Positions 14,953 to 24,219 of a stretch of 55,111 bases of DNA are shown piece by piece. A model generated the notes under the pieces. The model did not search any database. It saw only the letters and a program-made list of their open reading frames with translations, and had not been told where the DNA came from. The DNA lies in the IMG/VR virus record IMGVR_UViG_3300033153_005557, positions 1 through 55,111 of that record. One strand, 5' to 3'. Source of the DNA: a virus. Position 1 is the first letter of the stretch; each line of letters starts with the position of its first letter. Both the position numbers and the translations under genes were made by a program.

Positions 14953-16639
14953 TGTCTTCCTCTTTTACTTTGCGAGCTCCGATTGACCGGAGGAAGCCAT
15001 CAATACCAAGGCCTATTCCAACACGGATACCTTTTTTCTTACCCTGTTCGATGATGTCCTCGCTCTTCTGACCTGCTTTGATTGTTCCACGAACAGCCTT
15101 TCCACTGACTTTTACACCGGCATCCAGTATAGCTTTCGCAATCGCTCTGTCAACCGTATCACCCGTCACCAGAGTAACCTCATTGGAAACCAGGTCCTGC
15201 ATCTTCCAGAAAGCGAGTTCGTCTATATCTGCTGCGGTATCAGGAGCAAGGTCATCACCCAACAAAGCTCGTTTCTGGTCATCCGTCATCTCTTGTAATG
15301 CTTCTGTTGCCAGTTTCGTGACCTGTCCAGTACGGTGTAATGTTGCAATAACCTCCTTCTTGATCTCCGGCACGGCCTTCTGTAGTTCTGCTCGTGTTAC
15401 GTCAGGACGTGCGATGTCTCGTCCAAGTCGCTTAAGTTTATCTTTCGTTCCACCAAATGCTTCGATTATTGGGTCTGCAACAACACCAGCGGCTACCACT
15501 GCTCCGCCACCAAGCACATCTCTCGCTGCAATAGCTGTTGGAATCGGAGCAATCGCACCCAATGCTCCGGCAAGTGCGGGAGATTTGTCTATTAGTTTGG
15601 TTATTGCATTGCCGAGTTTGGGCCTTAGTTTGGTTCTTACCGCCCTTGTGGCTATCTCAACCGGGTCTCCTGGGCCGAGTTTATCCACTTGTGCGTCCAG
15701 TTTTGCCTTCTCGCCCTCACTAACGTCTAATCCGGCTATGGCGTCATGGAACTTGTCCACAATGATATCCTGTGCTATTGGATGAAGAGCGGCGTCATTC
15801 TGGACGAAATTGTCGTCAATCTGTTTTCCTATCTGGGATTCTATGTTTCGTGCGATCTTGGTGAATGCTGCTTCTGCTACATCGGAATCTTCCGGAATAG
15901 CATTGATATTGAGTTTATTGGCGAATTCTTCAAAACTTTTCACTTCACCAAGACCAGGAATATCTATTTCGAGGTCTCGTATTGCATCCCGCGTCTTATT
16001 TTCTACGGTTATTATGCCCTTATCACCCTCTCCGGCTTCTACTGGGGCCTTTTCCGCAATAGGGCTGTTAAAATCTGGTTGCGTACCAAACTCTGCCGTT
16101 GTCTTTGTCTTAAACAAACCACGTTCTGTCCGGATTACCTGTACACCGTCTTTGGTCTCAACCGTAGGCCGCTGTCTTGGACCGATACCTCTTATCGGTG
16201 ATGGCGGGTCTTGCGTTGTATCTGGTTCTCCTGCTACCGCACCCGGCTTAGCAGTTCCAATACGAGAAATCGGTACTGTTGTCGCGGATGGTGTGCGTAT
16301 TTGCCTTACCGGAGCTCCATCCCCACCAAAAGTAGTACGTAGACTTTCTTCGCTTGTAGCGATACCTCTTTTCAGAGCACCGATAGAGCCAATAACGGCT
16401 GGATTTCGGAATGTCTGGTTCTCCAGTTGTGCAATCTTAACCCTACTAGCTGTGTTTTGTGTCCGTGCTTGTTCCGTGACCTGGAACTGCTGTACTCGGT
16501 TTTGCAGTTTCTGCTGGTCCATTGCGATCTTGAACCTGAATAGGTCTGCCTGCCGGGCAAGATGTCGCTCATATGATCGTGTCAGCCCCGTTACCAGTGC
16601 AGCACCACTCTGAACACCAAAGAATCCGTCTTGTGCCAT
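14939..16639 (-). CDS. Internal virion or ejection protein candidate, 566 aa
   Basis: Begins MAQDGFFGVQSGAALVTGLT and overlaps the giant gene by 14 bases. Residues 25-60 (ERHLARQADLFRFKIAMDQQ and on) are a helical Gln-rich segment; the middle is Pro- and Thr-rich and low in complexity; a hydrophobic segment (IAPIPTAIAARDVLGGGAVV) lies near residues 365-395. This alternation of helix, linker and amphipathic segment is typical of ejected core proteins in short-tailed phages, but no specific family is recognised. Confidence 0.7.
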   Translation of the reverse strand: MAQDGFFGVQSGAALVTGLTRSYERHLARQADLFRFKIAMDQQKLQNRVQQFQVTEQARTQNTASRVKIAQLENQTFRNPAVIGSIGALKRGIATSEESLRTTFGGDGAPVRQIRTPSATTVPISRIGTAKPGAVAGEPDTTQDPPSPIRGIGPRQRPTVETKDGVQVIRTERGLFKTKTTAEFGTQPDFNSPIAEKAPVEAGEGDKGIITVENKTRDAIRDLEIDIPGLGEVKSFEEFANKLNINAIPEDSDVAEAAFTKIARNIESQIGKQIDDNFVQNDAALHPIAQDIIVDKFHDAIAGLDVSEGEKAKLDAQVDKLGPGDPVEIATRAVRTKLRPKLGNAITKLIDKSPALAGALGAIAPIPTAIAARDVLGGGAVVAAGVVADPIIEAFGGTKDKLKRLGRDIARPDVTRAELQKAVPEIKKEVIATLHRTGQVTKLATEALQEMTDDQKRALLGDDLAPDTAADIDELAFWKMQDLVSNEVTLVTGDTVDRAIAKAILDAGVKVSGKAVRGTIKAGQKSEDIIEQGKKKGIRVGIGLGIDGFLRSIGARKVKEEDNGEE

Positions 16640-16653
16640 GTCTATACCTTTCG

Positions 16654-17556
16654 CTATGAAGCAATTCTATTATATGCGTCCTGCTGTGCCTGTCCAGCCT
16701 GTATTCTGCCAGCACCGCTGATTATACCACCAATCGCTGCACCCTTCTGGGCCGATAGCAGGTTATTGGTCAGGAAACTTGATAGTCTTGAGCTATAACT
16801 GAACGACGCTACCTGATTCTCGACGTTTGTTATATTACCAAGCTGTTTAGCTGCATTTATTAAATCTTCTTTCCGGAATGCGTTCAGTACCGATGTCGGA
16901 GCAAACAGCCCTTCCATGCGTTCTGAGAGCTCACCTAGCTCTGCCTTTACCGTTCTACCACCTATAGCTGCCCCGCCACGTTGATCGGGCCTTACGTTGC
17001 CAGCAGTCGCCTGTTCGGCTTGTATGTTTCCCGTTGTCGCTCGTGTACGTAGCCCTTCTGCCACCTTAAGTCTATTAATGCTTCCAGCGGCCTTACGGTC
17101 TACGTCACCCGCCTTTGCTTTCGACACATCTCCTTGTATCGCCTTTACCCATTGAGACTTAAGTTGCTTTGCCCGCTCTGAAAGAGCCGGTTTGTCTTGT
17201 GGTTGGGCACCGGTAGTACTTCCACCAGCAGCCAGTGACAGACCTGCGGCACCAAGGAATAGTGGACTTGTGAACGATAGACCCGGTATAATTGGTTTTG
17301 TCAGTAGTTTACCGCCTGCGGCAAGCTGACCACCTAAACTCGTGCCTACGTTAGCCGCTGCTGATGGCGGACCAACAAAACCGGCTCCGCTTCCCGTCCC
17401 TGCGGTTGTTCCACCAAAACCACCACCAAAGCCGAACCCGGCTGCTGCACCGATACCGGCACCGGTAAGCGTTGATTTTGTATTACCACCGGTTAGCTGA
17501 CCTACGCCAGCCCCGATTCCGGCTCCTACTGCCATTGCTAATAATGGTAAAGGCAT
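16654..17556 (-). CDS. Gly/Ala-rich internal virion protein candidate, 300 aa
   Basis: The N-terminal 110 residues are a glycine-zipper-like membrane-active region (MPLPLLAMAVGAGIGAGVGQ, GAGIGAAAGFGFGGGFGG). A central Lys/Arg/Ala helix-rich part follows, and a C-terminal GAAIGGIISGAGRIQAGQAQ-type segment. The pattern resembles small ejection proteins that insert in the host membrane to extend the tail. It lies between two other internal-protein candidates. Function inferred from composition and position only. Confidence 0.7.
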   Translation of the reverse strand: MPLPLLAMAVGAGIGAGVGQLTGGNTKSTLTGAGIGAAAGFGFGGGFGGTTAGTGSGAGFVGPPSAAANVGTSLGGQLAAGGKLLTKPIIPGLSFTSPLFLGAAGLSLAAGGSTTGAQPQDKPALSERAKQLKSQWVKAIQGDVSKAKAGDVDRKAAGSINRLKVAEGLRTRATTGNIQAEQATAGNVRPDQRGGAAIGGRTVKAELGELSERMEGLFAPTSVLNAFRKEDLINAAKQLGNITNVENQVASFSYSSRLSSFLTNNLLSAQKGAAIGGIISGAGRIQAGQAQQDAYNRIAS

Positions 17557-17568
17557 TATATATCCCTT

Positions 17569-18168
17569 CTAAGATGCCATCTTTTGTGCGAATAAGAAAT
17601 CACCAACGCCGCTGCCAATCCCGCCCGCGACATTCGTCGCAAACGTTCCGAACTGGCTACGGTTTGCTTGGTTAGCTGTTAAGGCCTGGTTATACGCCTG
17701 AGCGGAGTTTACACCAAGTCGTTGTTCGTTTGCTATTGTAGTTGCCGCGATATCACGACTTAACGTTTCATCTCCTATGGCCTCGTCCTGGAAGCCACGA
17801 CGCTGTGTGTCCTGTGCGGAGGTATAAGCACGGTTCAGAGACGTATTAAGAAAGCTACGTACTCTGGTATCCCTCGGGTCCAGCGTGCGGTTTAACTGCG
17901 AATTCAGTTCTCCACGTGCCTGTCCGAAGCTACGTTTGAGTCCCGCTGATGCGGTCAACTTGCGCTGCTCCAGTGCACCCGGAGGCCCAAATCCGGTACC
18001 CGCCAACCCAGACTCGATAAAAGGGAATAGCTCAGACTTAGCCTCACGGCCGATACCCGTCTCCGTTATCGTAGAAGTTGGTTGTGGCGGACTCTTACCA
18101 CCACTCTTGAATCGTACGAATGGGTCAATACCGAATACTTCTTCTAACGTATTTTTTCCGATTATCAT
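17569..18168 (-). CDS. Virion-associated protein, 199 aa
   Basis: Start MIIGKNTLEEVFGIDPFVRF at 18168 follows AAGGAATTATA and overlaps the stop of the upstream gene (TAATG); the longer frame upstream is inside that gene. The product is rich in Gln, Arg, Ser and Ala, with a helical central part (RGELNSQLNRTLDPRDTRVR), and ends with a Gly-rich segment. Similar helical, Ala/Gln-rich proteins adjoin internal core proteins in podoviruses. No family assigned. Confidence 0.65.
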   Translation of the reverse strand: MIIGKNTLEEVFGIDPFVRFKSGGKSPPQPTSTITETGIGREAKSELFPFIESGLAGTGFGPPGALEQRKLTASAGLKRSFGQARGELNSQLNRTLDPRDTRVRSFLNTSLNRAYTSAQDTQRRGFQDEAIGDETLSRDIAATTIANEQRLGVNSAQAYNQALTANQANRSQFGTFATNVAGGIGSGVGDFLFAQKMAS

Positions 18169-18593
18169 TATAATTCCTTTTCCATGCGTACTTCTTTTGA
18201 TACTACCATTCCCCATAGCTTCGAGAACGCGTCAGGACGCCTCACAGTGTCCACTTTGAATCTTTTGGCACCAAACCCTCTCATCCACTCTTCGGCAAGC
18301 CCAACGGCCTCCAGAGCCCTTTTATGGTTACATCCCTTAGAAGAGCAAGAGAACGGTAAGAACGCAGATGTCGGGTCCAGTAACCCAGGAGCTTCTGCCT
18401 GCGTAAACCCAACAATCTTGCCGTTACGGCGTACTATGAATATAGCTATATTGGCTCGCCAGTTATAGTCCAGATACGCCAAATAGTTCTTTGCAGAACA
18501 TGTACGACCCGGAATCTTCTTAAAAAGATTCAACACAGCAGCAATATCCGCTGGTGTTGGTTCTAGTAACCGCTCTACGATGTATTCTGCCAT
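18168..18593 (-). CDS. GNAT-like acetyltransferase fold protein, 141 aa
   Basis: The sequence has the order expected for a small GNAT fold: an N-terminal helix (TPADIAAVLNLFKKIPG), a strand with IAIFIVRRNGKIVGFTQAEA, a charged helix (ALEAVGLAEEWMRGFGAKRF) and a late strand (FKVDTVRRPDAFSKLWGMVV). GNAT-like proteins of about this size occur in the tail or internal-protein region of many podoviruses, where their substrate is unknown. The acetyl-CoA-binding loop is not canonical, so catalysis is uncertain. Two Cys (SCSSKGC) are near the middle. Confidence 0.6.
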   Translation of the reverse strand: MAEYIVERLLEPTPADIAAVLNLFKKIPGRTCSAKNYLAYLDYNWRANIAIFIVRRNGKIVGFTQAEAPGLLDPTSAFLPFSCSSKGCNHKRALEAVGLAEEWMRGFGAKRFKVDTVRRPDAFSKLWGMVVSKEVRMEKEL

Positions 18594-18604
18594 TGTATAC
18601 CTAC

Positions 18605-18835
18605 CTATGTTATCATTGCACTTACCATTGCGTCAGTCTCTGCGATCTTTGCCTTAATGTCTACCAACTCTGTCTGGAAGTTACTAACATTGTCCAGTAT
18701 TGTCTTAATCCAGACAAGGCTAACCGTGTCGCCGTTTGCTACATCAGCGGCAGCGGCTACATCAGCCAGTGCGTTAAACTCTGTGTACGTCAGACTGACG
18801 AATACTTTGTTCCCTGAATCCGCTAATTTAATCAT
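18605..18835 (-). CDS. Hypothetical tail-region protein, 76 aa
   Basis: Start MIKLADSGNKVFVSLTYTEF follows AAGGATATACTT; the upstream 11-codon extension lacks a site and overlaps the preceding gene. The middle is Ala-rich (NALADVAAAADVANGDTVSL) and the C-terminal half forms a heptad-like helix (LDNVSNFQTELVDIKAKIAE), suggesting a short coiled coil. Placed directly after a fibre-like gene, it may be a small fibre chaperone or minor tail part. Confidence 0.6.
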   Translation of the reverse strand: MIKLADSGNKVFVSLTYTEFNALADVAAAADVANGDTVSLVWIKTILDNVSNFQTELVDIKAKIAETDAMVSAMIT

Positions 18836-18846
18836 AAGTATATCCT

Positions 18847-19362
18847 TTAATATCCTATCGCTGTCCAATAATTAGATTGTCCGCCATTTGACGTAATAGT
18901 AAACCCAGCTACAGTTACTGACGATACCTGGGCCATCACATTAGTAGTGGTGGTTATTTTTGTAGCGGTGATAGAAATTACACCATTAGGAAATGCAGTA
19001 CCAAACGAAACGGCTCCATTACTAGCTTCACCGCTTTTTATTATTAATCCGCCACCGAAGGTATGAGACTCACCGCCAGTATATGTTGGGTCAGCAGCAG
19101 CTGCAACCGCTGTGGCAATAGCATCATCGGCATATTTCTTTGTAGATGCCTGTAGGTCGGTTGTCGGAGCGGGAACCACTGGAGAACTGCTAAAAGTCTT
19201 TACACCTGCAATAGTCTGGTTCCCTTCGGTCGCAACACATTTAGATTCCAACTCGGCGTTATTGGCGTTTACCGCGTCAATACGCGTTATTTCGTTCGCG
19301 GCGTACAGCTTCTGTTTGGCAACTACGTCGGTCTTCGATAAATCTGTTAGCTCAATAGCCAT
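18847..19362 (-). CDS. Short tail fibre-like protein, 171 aa
   Basis: The N-terminal helix (KLYAANEITRIDAVNANNAE) and the segment QASTKKYADDAIATAVAAAA are common in phage fibre shafts. The C-terminal 65 residues (SGEASNGAVSFGTAFPNGVI, ISITATKITTTTNVMAQVSS and a terminal NYWTAIGY) match the pattern of the gp53-like/H-type fibre tip domain with its FP.. and aromatic-rich end. It likely contributes to host recognition. Located just downstream of a coiled-coil membrane-like protein and the main tail protein. Confidence 0.7.
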   Translation of the reverse strand: MAIELTDLSKTDVVAKQKLYAANEITRIDAVNANNAELESKCVATEGNQTIAGVKTFSSSPVVPAPTTDLQASTKKYADDAIATAVAAAADPTYTGGESHTFGGGLIIKSGEASNGAVSFGTAFPNGVISITATKITTTTNVMAQVSSVTVAGFTITSNGGQSNYWTAIGY

Positions 19363-19371
19363 AATATCCCT

Positions 19372-19461
19372 CTATTTCTTTTTCTTTTTCTGTACCTGTA
19401 CCTTTGGTTTCGGTTGTACCTGTACTTTTGGTTTTGGCTGTACTTGCTTTTTCTGTGTCAT
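19372..19461 (-). CDS. 29-aa basic Pro/Lys repeat peptide
   Basis: ATG at 19459-19461 after AAAGGGAATC opens a 29-codon frame: MTQKK, then two VQPKPKVQ-type units, ending KKKKK. The gene fits the gap between the neighbouring tail genes with only short spacers. The charge is extreme (about half Lys) with no acidic residue, so it could bind DNA or act as a disordered linker. A low-complexity artefact is possible, but spacing and start are as good as those of its neighbours. Confidence 0.45.
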   Translation of the reverse strand: MTQKKQVQPKPKVQVQPKPKVQVQKKKKK

Positions 19462-19471
19462 GATTCCCTTT

Positions 19472-19780
19472 CTACGGCACCGTTACCGGGTGCGGAGTTC
19501 TCATTAAACCGTCTACCTGTTTCTCCATCTTGCTGACGGTGGTTTGTATTGTGTCCAGTTTTGTGCTTACAACTCCCTCCAGGAAGGCCTGCTTGGTCTT
19601 CATGTCCGTCTGGTTCGTCTTTATGACCTTAATATCGTCCTGTAACGGTGTGATGTCCTCTTTGATGCTCCGGACGTCTCCCTGCATATTACCGATAAGG
19701 GTTCCGCATGTCAATAAGGTCACAATACAAGCTATAACCGAGCACGCTATCACTATTCCGTTCTTTCTTGCCTCTGCCAT
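19472..19780 (-). CDS. Membrane-anchored coiled-coil protein, 102 aa
   Basis: One N-terminal transmembrane helix (GIVIACSVIACIVTLLTCGT) is followed by about 65 residues with heptad character (DVRSIKEDITPLQDDIKVIK, FLEGVVSTKLDTIQTTVSKM). The topology, an N-in anchor with an extended periplasmic coil, is that of an inner-membrane spanin or of a haemolysin-XhlA-like lysis protein. No outer-membrane partner lies adjacent, so the spanin label is tentative. Confidence 0.65.
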   Translation of the reverse strand: MAEARKNGIVIACSVIACIVTLLTCGTLIGNMQGDVRSIKEDITPLQDDIKVIKTNQTDMKTKQAFLEGVVSTKLDTIQTTVSKMEKQVDGLMRTPHPVTVP

Positions 19781-19793
19781 GTTGTCCCTTTCG

Positions 19794-22700
19794 TTAAGCT
19801 ATAAGCGGTAGTGCCTTCCAATAAAGCACTATATACAGTATCTTTAGATTACGCGAGTCATTTGATGTCAGTGTTACCCCAATAGCATTGGATTTTATCA
19901 CTCTTCTGATCTTCTTATGCAGCGTAGCCAGTGCCTTTCCCTCGAATCCGGCGTATCCAGCCTCGTCTGCGTCTCCTGCTGCTGCTTCTGTGCCTACACC
20001 GACCGCATAGACACTCTCATCGAATACAAAGGCGAATGTAGTTATCTCTTCTGCGGTAACTCCAGCGGTAAAGGTTTTCAGTACCGAGAATTCGTTATTC
20101 TCCGCTGATAACGTAGCGTCGATGTCTACTATTGACCCCTCTGCTTCTATGCTCAGTGAGGATATGAAGGTTTTACGGAAGTCACCGGAGATACGAGTGT
20201 TAAGCCGTTCTATGGAAGCCGTGATGTTAGCCATACCGCCATAAAAAGTATCTTCTTTGTTATTAAGTGCCGCTGCATCAGACTCTGAAACATAAAAGTC
20301 ATAAATGATTATATTATCTAAAATCTGGTCACTGATATTATAATGGCCTGTTGCACTTGTTCCAATGCCAACTGGAGAGCTACTTGACGCCATGCCGGGA
20401 TAATCCCCACTATCTGATACCAATAATGTTTCATCTACACCATTAGCAAATACATGTAAACCTCTAGCAACTTCGTTACCGGCATATGCCGCTGCGACAT
20501 GATTCCATGTATTAACTAATAACGGAGTAGTATTTCTTGCTTCTATAGTATGACTGCTATCGTCCCATTCCCTACACTTAAAATATACACGTCCTCCTGA
20601 GTCAACTTCTAAAAACCATTCGCCTTGGTCTGCATTCTCATCTAATTTTGCAACAAGAAAATCAGTTCCAGCCCAGGCGGTGTCTTGATACAGAAATATA
20701 GAAACAGTAAATGGCAAGTCGCCGGCACTATTAAAAAAGCTAAACAATGGACTATCTGCCACCTCTGCGTAACGTATACTTGCCATATCTAAAGCATCAC
20801 CATCTGTACCTGTTACAGAAAACCCGGCTGTATTTGTATTTACGCTTGTGACTCCATTATTAAGCCCAACCTCATCCGTTAATACGGTATCTGCTGCATC
20901 ATCATCCATCTTCCAGTGTGCAAGTGGGGCTAGTATATATTCATAATCATGGTAATCCTTTCCATCGTATTCCGATCTACCCGTTACAGTTGTTACGGTA
21001 GCATTATAATCATGTTCATACGCATAATGTTTTGTTAATATACCGTTTGCTACTTCTCCCATAGAAAATAGTGTTCTGTCTCCACGAGCCCAAAACAAAT
21101 GAGTAGCCGAGTGCTGTGTCCATGCATCTATATCAACATCATAAACGTATGTTCTTGGTAGATTATCTTCCGTATCTGTGTATGTTACGTAGTACCGTCT
21201 CTCAAAGAATACCGAACTTACGCTGAAGTCGTCGTCTCTGCGTAGCACGGAAGAAGCGATTCTGTGTCCGATATCTTTTGGGAAATCTCCTTTAGAGCCG
21301 TATTGCTGTACAAAGTCGGCAAAATAGACCGTATCATAATCCATCCAGGCAAGGCCGGAGCCAACATCTTGTAATGTTCTTCCGTCCGTACATCCGATAT
21401 TGCTTATCCGTATTGCGGCAGAATCCATATCCGTCTTCTGGTATGTTGATGTCTTGGTGAAGATATATATCTGTCGGTTGAAATCTATCGCCGCTTTGCC
21501 GGTATCGTCCAGGTAATCGAAGTTCAGTGGGTTCCATACATCCGGACTCTCTTTATTGCTCCACACGAGCTTGTGAGGCATCGTAGTGTCGAACCCCAAC
21601 AAGTATGCCCCAACCGTCCGAACGTTCTGTAGAATCAATTCTGAGCCACTCAGCGAGGGATTAGAACCCGCAGGTAAGTCTTCCACTCCCTCATGGTCCC
21701 ACGGAGTCGTATCAACGAAGGTTGTTATCGCAGTAGTGGATGTTACCTCGGTCTCACCAACGAGTCGATACGGCCCTTCTGGGGTAGAATCCGGAGCTCT
21801 GTATATTATGACCTTGGACACAGTCGATGGAACAGTGACTGTCGTGAACGCTATTGATATTTTGGCTTTCTTCGTGGCGTCCAGTGTGACCGCCACACCA
21901 GTATCCGTGTTTCCGTCCGTTACCACCGTTGTAGATGATTCTCCGTACCTTGTTGTTATATTCGCGTCATCATAGAAGAAGGCAAACTTGTAGTATGCAA
22001 CTCCTGCTGCGACCCTTTCCAGACCTTCTGCACTGTCACTTAGCGTACCAGTGGCGGTAAAAGAGTCTGCTGCGGTTGGGGGAGTAAGCCCAACATCTGA
22101 CATAACACCAATGATGTCTGGTCCGAGCGTCGCACTACTAGGGCTCCAGCGTTCCGGGTTCCCAGAGGCTGTATTCGGGAATATCATCAGATCGAATGCC
22201 TGGTTGATCTTGTATGGTGCTACCGAGACGCTTGTTGTCCCAGAGGCGGCTGCTCCCCATATCCGTGTCCATTGTTCGTTTGTCGTGTTATAGACCACAA
22301 CCATGTATTGATCTGCTACTGTACCGTATAAATCTTCGAAAACTCCCGAGATCACGTGAACTTCGTCGTTATACGACCATCCATTGCTTAAGGTCTCTCG
22401 GAAGACCTGGTAGTTTTCTAGCTCTTTTGGGACAAAGTACACCGTTGCAACAGAATCTGCGTCTGCTTCATCCGCAACCCACGTGTCCGTGAATTCAAAG
22501 ATATTCGCGTCTTGTTTGTCGATTAGATATGCTCCATTGTAGTTTGTTGTACCGGATATTGTTACCCTATCGTCCGTAGAGAGTCCATGCCCAGTGACCG
22601 TGGCATCTACCTCTCCACCTCCACCATCCGCGAATAGCGTGATAAGCTGATGATACCCTACTTTGCACTGCGTATCTATCACTGAAGACCCAAATACGTA

Positions 22701-22898
22701 CGGTCTGTATGGAGGCCGTGAGTATATTGTACCCTGCCGATTAAAGTAGTAGTTCAGCATGGAAGTAAACTGGTTTGGCGGTAAAGTCACTATTGGGTCT
22801 GTAATGTTCAGACCGCCAGAGAAATCTGTCACTGCCAGTTGCTCGAAGTCATCCGGCGAGTATGTCGCTTCTTGTATTTCTTTTATCGGATATACCAT
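19794..22898 (-). CDS. Large tail tube or nozzle protein with LamG-like domain, 1034 aa
   Basis: The N-terminus contains AVTDFSGGLNITDPIVTLPP and NQFTSMLNYYFNRQGTIYSR, the pattern found at the start of large podovirus tail tube B or nozzle proteins. Middle residues are beta-rich. Residues about 652-880 form a concanavalin/LamG-like insert: LAHWKMDDDAADTVLTDEVG near its start, NTWNHVAAAYAGN in its core and ILDNIIIYDFYVSESDAAAL at its end. Such a domain could bind surface glycans. The start overlaps the upstream adaptor by one base, the usual order of adaptor then nozzle. Confidence 0.75.
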   Translation of the reverse strand: MVYPIKEIQEATYSPDDFEQLAVTDFSGGLNITDPIVTLPPNQFTSMLNYYFNRQGTIYSRPPYRPYVFGSSVIDTQCKVGYHQLITLFADGGGGEVDATVTGHGLSTDDRVTISGTTNYNGAYLIDKQDANIFEFTDTWVADEADADSVATVYFVPKELENYQVFRETLSNGWSYNDEVHVISGVFEDLYGTVADQYMVVVYNTTNEQWTRIWGAAASGTTSVSVAPYKINQAFDLMIFPNTASGNPERWSPSSATLGPDIIGVMSDVGLTPPTAADSFTATGTLSDSAEGLERVAAGVAYYKFAFFYDDANITTRYGESSTTVVTDGNTDTGVAVTLDATKKAKISIAFTTVTVPSTVSKVIIYRAPDSTPEGPYRLVGETEVTSTTAITTFVDTTPWDHEGVEDLPAGSNPSLSGSELILQNVRTVGAYLLGFDTTMPHKLVWSNKESPDVWNPLNFDYLDDTGKAAIDFNRQIYIFTKTSTYQKTDMDSAAIRISNIGCTDGRTLQDVGSGLAWMDYDTVYFADFVQQYGSKGDFPKDIGHRIASSVLRRDDDFSVSSVFFERRYYVTYTDTEDNLPRTYVYDVDIDAWTQHSATHLFWARGDRTLFSMGEVANGILTKHYAYEHDYNATVTTVTGRSEYDGKDYHDYEYILAPLAHWKMDDDAADTVLTDEVGLNNGVTSVNTNTAGFSVTGTDGDALDMASIRYAEVADSPLFSFFNSAGDLPFTVSIFLYQDTAWAGTDFLVAKLDENADQGEWFLEVDSGGRVYFKCREWDDSSHTIEARNTTPLLVNTWNHVAAAYAGNEVARGLHVFANGVDETLLVSDSGDYPGMASSSSPVGIGTSATGHYNISDQILDNIIIYDFYVSESDAAALNNKEDTFYGGMANITASIERLNTRISGDFRKTFISSLSIEAEGSIVDIDATLSAENNEFSVLKTFTAGVTAEEITTFAFVFDESVYAVGVGTEAAAGDADEAGYAGFEGKALATLHKKIRRVIKSNAIGVTLTSNDSRNLKILYIVLYWKALPLIA

Positions 22899-23530
22899 TA
22901 TTGCTCCATTTGTGCTCGGTATAATTGTGCTGCCTGCACTCGCATTGCCTCATATTCTGCAAATGCTCCGTTTGCTAACCCGGCATCTCTGTCCAGGATA
23001 CGGCAACAGTACACGATATAATGCACTAACGCTTGTGCCCATTCATCCGGTATCAGGATATTGTCTGTCGCAATGACATCATTCGGGGAGAACACACAGT
23101 ATACGTTGACGTCTGATAGTGCCAGTGTTGCACTCTCATGAGTGTCAAATACGATTTCTTCACCAAACAGTGTATATCGTGTTGGTATCAGCGTTGTTAC
23201 CGCCAAAGTGTTCTTCATCTCACTTATTGGTGCCTTTGGTAAGAACGGAGACACCGTAGAGTCTGGCACTTCCACCTTTACAACGAATAGTATACCCAGT
23301 GCGTCTGCAATGGCTGCTGCCAATGTAGCGTATGTGATCGTCTTCGTTGTCACGGATGACAGGTCTACTATCGTTTGGCAACAGAACGTCTCTGCTGCAA
23401 ACCGCCTTTGTCCTTCGTTAAGGAATGACAACATCGGTTGGCTGGTAGAAGTATCTCTATATGCATCATCTTCTATATCTACAAGGAACCGTTGTGCCAT
23501 ATCCATTATGTTATTCGCGGTAAAAGCCAT
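22898..23530 (-). CDS. Head-tail adaptor or tail tube A-like protein, 210 aa
   Basis: Helical N-terminus (ANNIMDMAQRFLVDIEDDAY) with LSFLNEGQRRFAAETFCCQT, a beta-rich centre and a C-terminal helical region (EWAQALVHYIVYCCRILDRD). This arrangement is that of phage connector proteins near the portal. One-base overlaps with both neighbours (adaptor upstream, nozzle downstream) support a tail-completion role. Assigned by pattern and position. Confidence 0.65.
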   Translation of the reverse strand: MAFTANNIMDMAQRFLVDIEDDAYRDTSTSQPMLSFLNEGQRRFAAETFCCQTIVDLSSVTTKTITYATLAAAIADALGILFVVKVEVPDSTVSPFLPKAPISEMKNTLAVTTLIPTRYTLFGEEIVFDTHESATLALSDVNVYCVFSPNDVIATDNILIPDEWAQALVHYIVYCCRILDRDAGLANGAFAEYEAMRVQAAQLYRAQMEQ

Positions 23531-24219
23531 TATGGTATCCTTCCTTCAATACTGCGTGTGTTAGATACAAGATATGTACGCCCGATGTGTTTTGGGCTAT
23601 TATCGTTGTATCCGTCTTTGATCTTGGCGATTATGTCTTCATAGGCGTTCCTGAACCCGGATTGCAGTTGTGGCATCCCGAGACCAAGGACGGCCAACTC
23701 CTTTGTCTTGTTCTTGATCGCACTCATAAGGTTTGATGGAAACTCTGTTAGTTCATCTTCCGGGTACTGTAATACGTTTAGTGTTACCGTATAGACTGCG
23801 TCTGGAGTCGGATACAGCAACAGTCGCATTACGTTCAGCGTACCAGAGTTAAGGAACGAGTATGTGTCCGGTAGTCCCGTCTCTGACAAGTCTGGGTCTA
23901 CAGCGTATACCTGTGTCTCGTCGATGACGGAGAGAATGTGGTCTTCTGCGGTTATCCGCACCGTACCAGCAAGAACCTTGTATACATATGTATCCAGGTC
24001 AATATAGTTCGTTCCGGACGTTGTATCGACCTCTATGGTCTGTTCTTGGAACTTGAACGTCTCAACACCATATTCCAACAGAACATACTGCATTGCGTCT
24101 ACGATAGAGCTATAGATGATATCTGTCTCTATCGCGGTAAGATTGGGTCGTCCGGTGACATTCTTGTATAGAATTTCCAACTCTGTCTTGATATCGTTTG
24201 TAGTATTATAAAGTCTCAT
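23530..24219 (-). CDS. Head-tail adaptor protein, 229 aa
   Basis: N-terminal helices (DIKTELEILYKNVTGRPNLT, TAIETDIIYSSIVDAMQYVL), a beta-rich middle with YIDLDTYVYKVLAGTVRIT, then a C-terminal helix with KNKTKELAVLGLGMPQLQSG. This is the arrangement of connector or tail tube A-type proteins of short-tailed phages that plug onto the portal ring. It is followed by the second adaptor and the nozzle protein. No catalytic motif is seen. Confidence 0.65.
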   Translation of the reverse strand: MRLYNTTNDIKTELEILYKNVTGRPNLTAIETDIIYSSIVDAMQYVLLEYGVETFKFQEQTIEVDTTSGTNYIDLDTYVYKVLAGTVRITAEDHILSVIDETQVYAVDPDLSETGLPDTYSFLNSGTLNVMRLLLYPTPDAVYTVTLNVLQYPEDELTEFPSNLMSAIKNKTKELAVLGLGMPQLQSGFRNAYEDIIAKIKDGYNDNSPKHIGRTYLVSNTRSIEGRIP

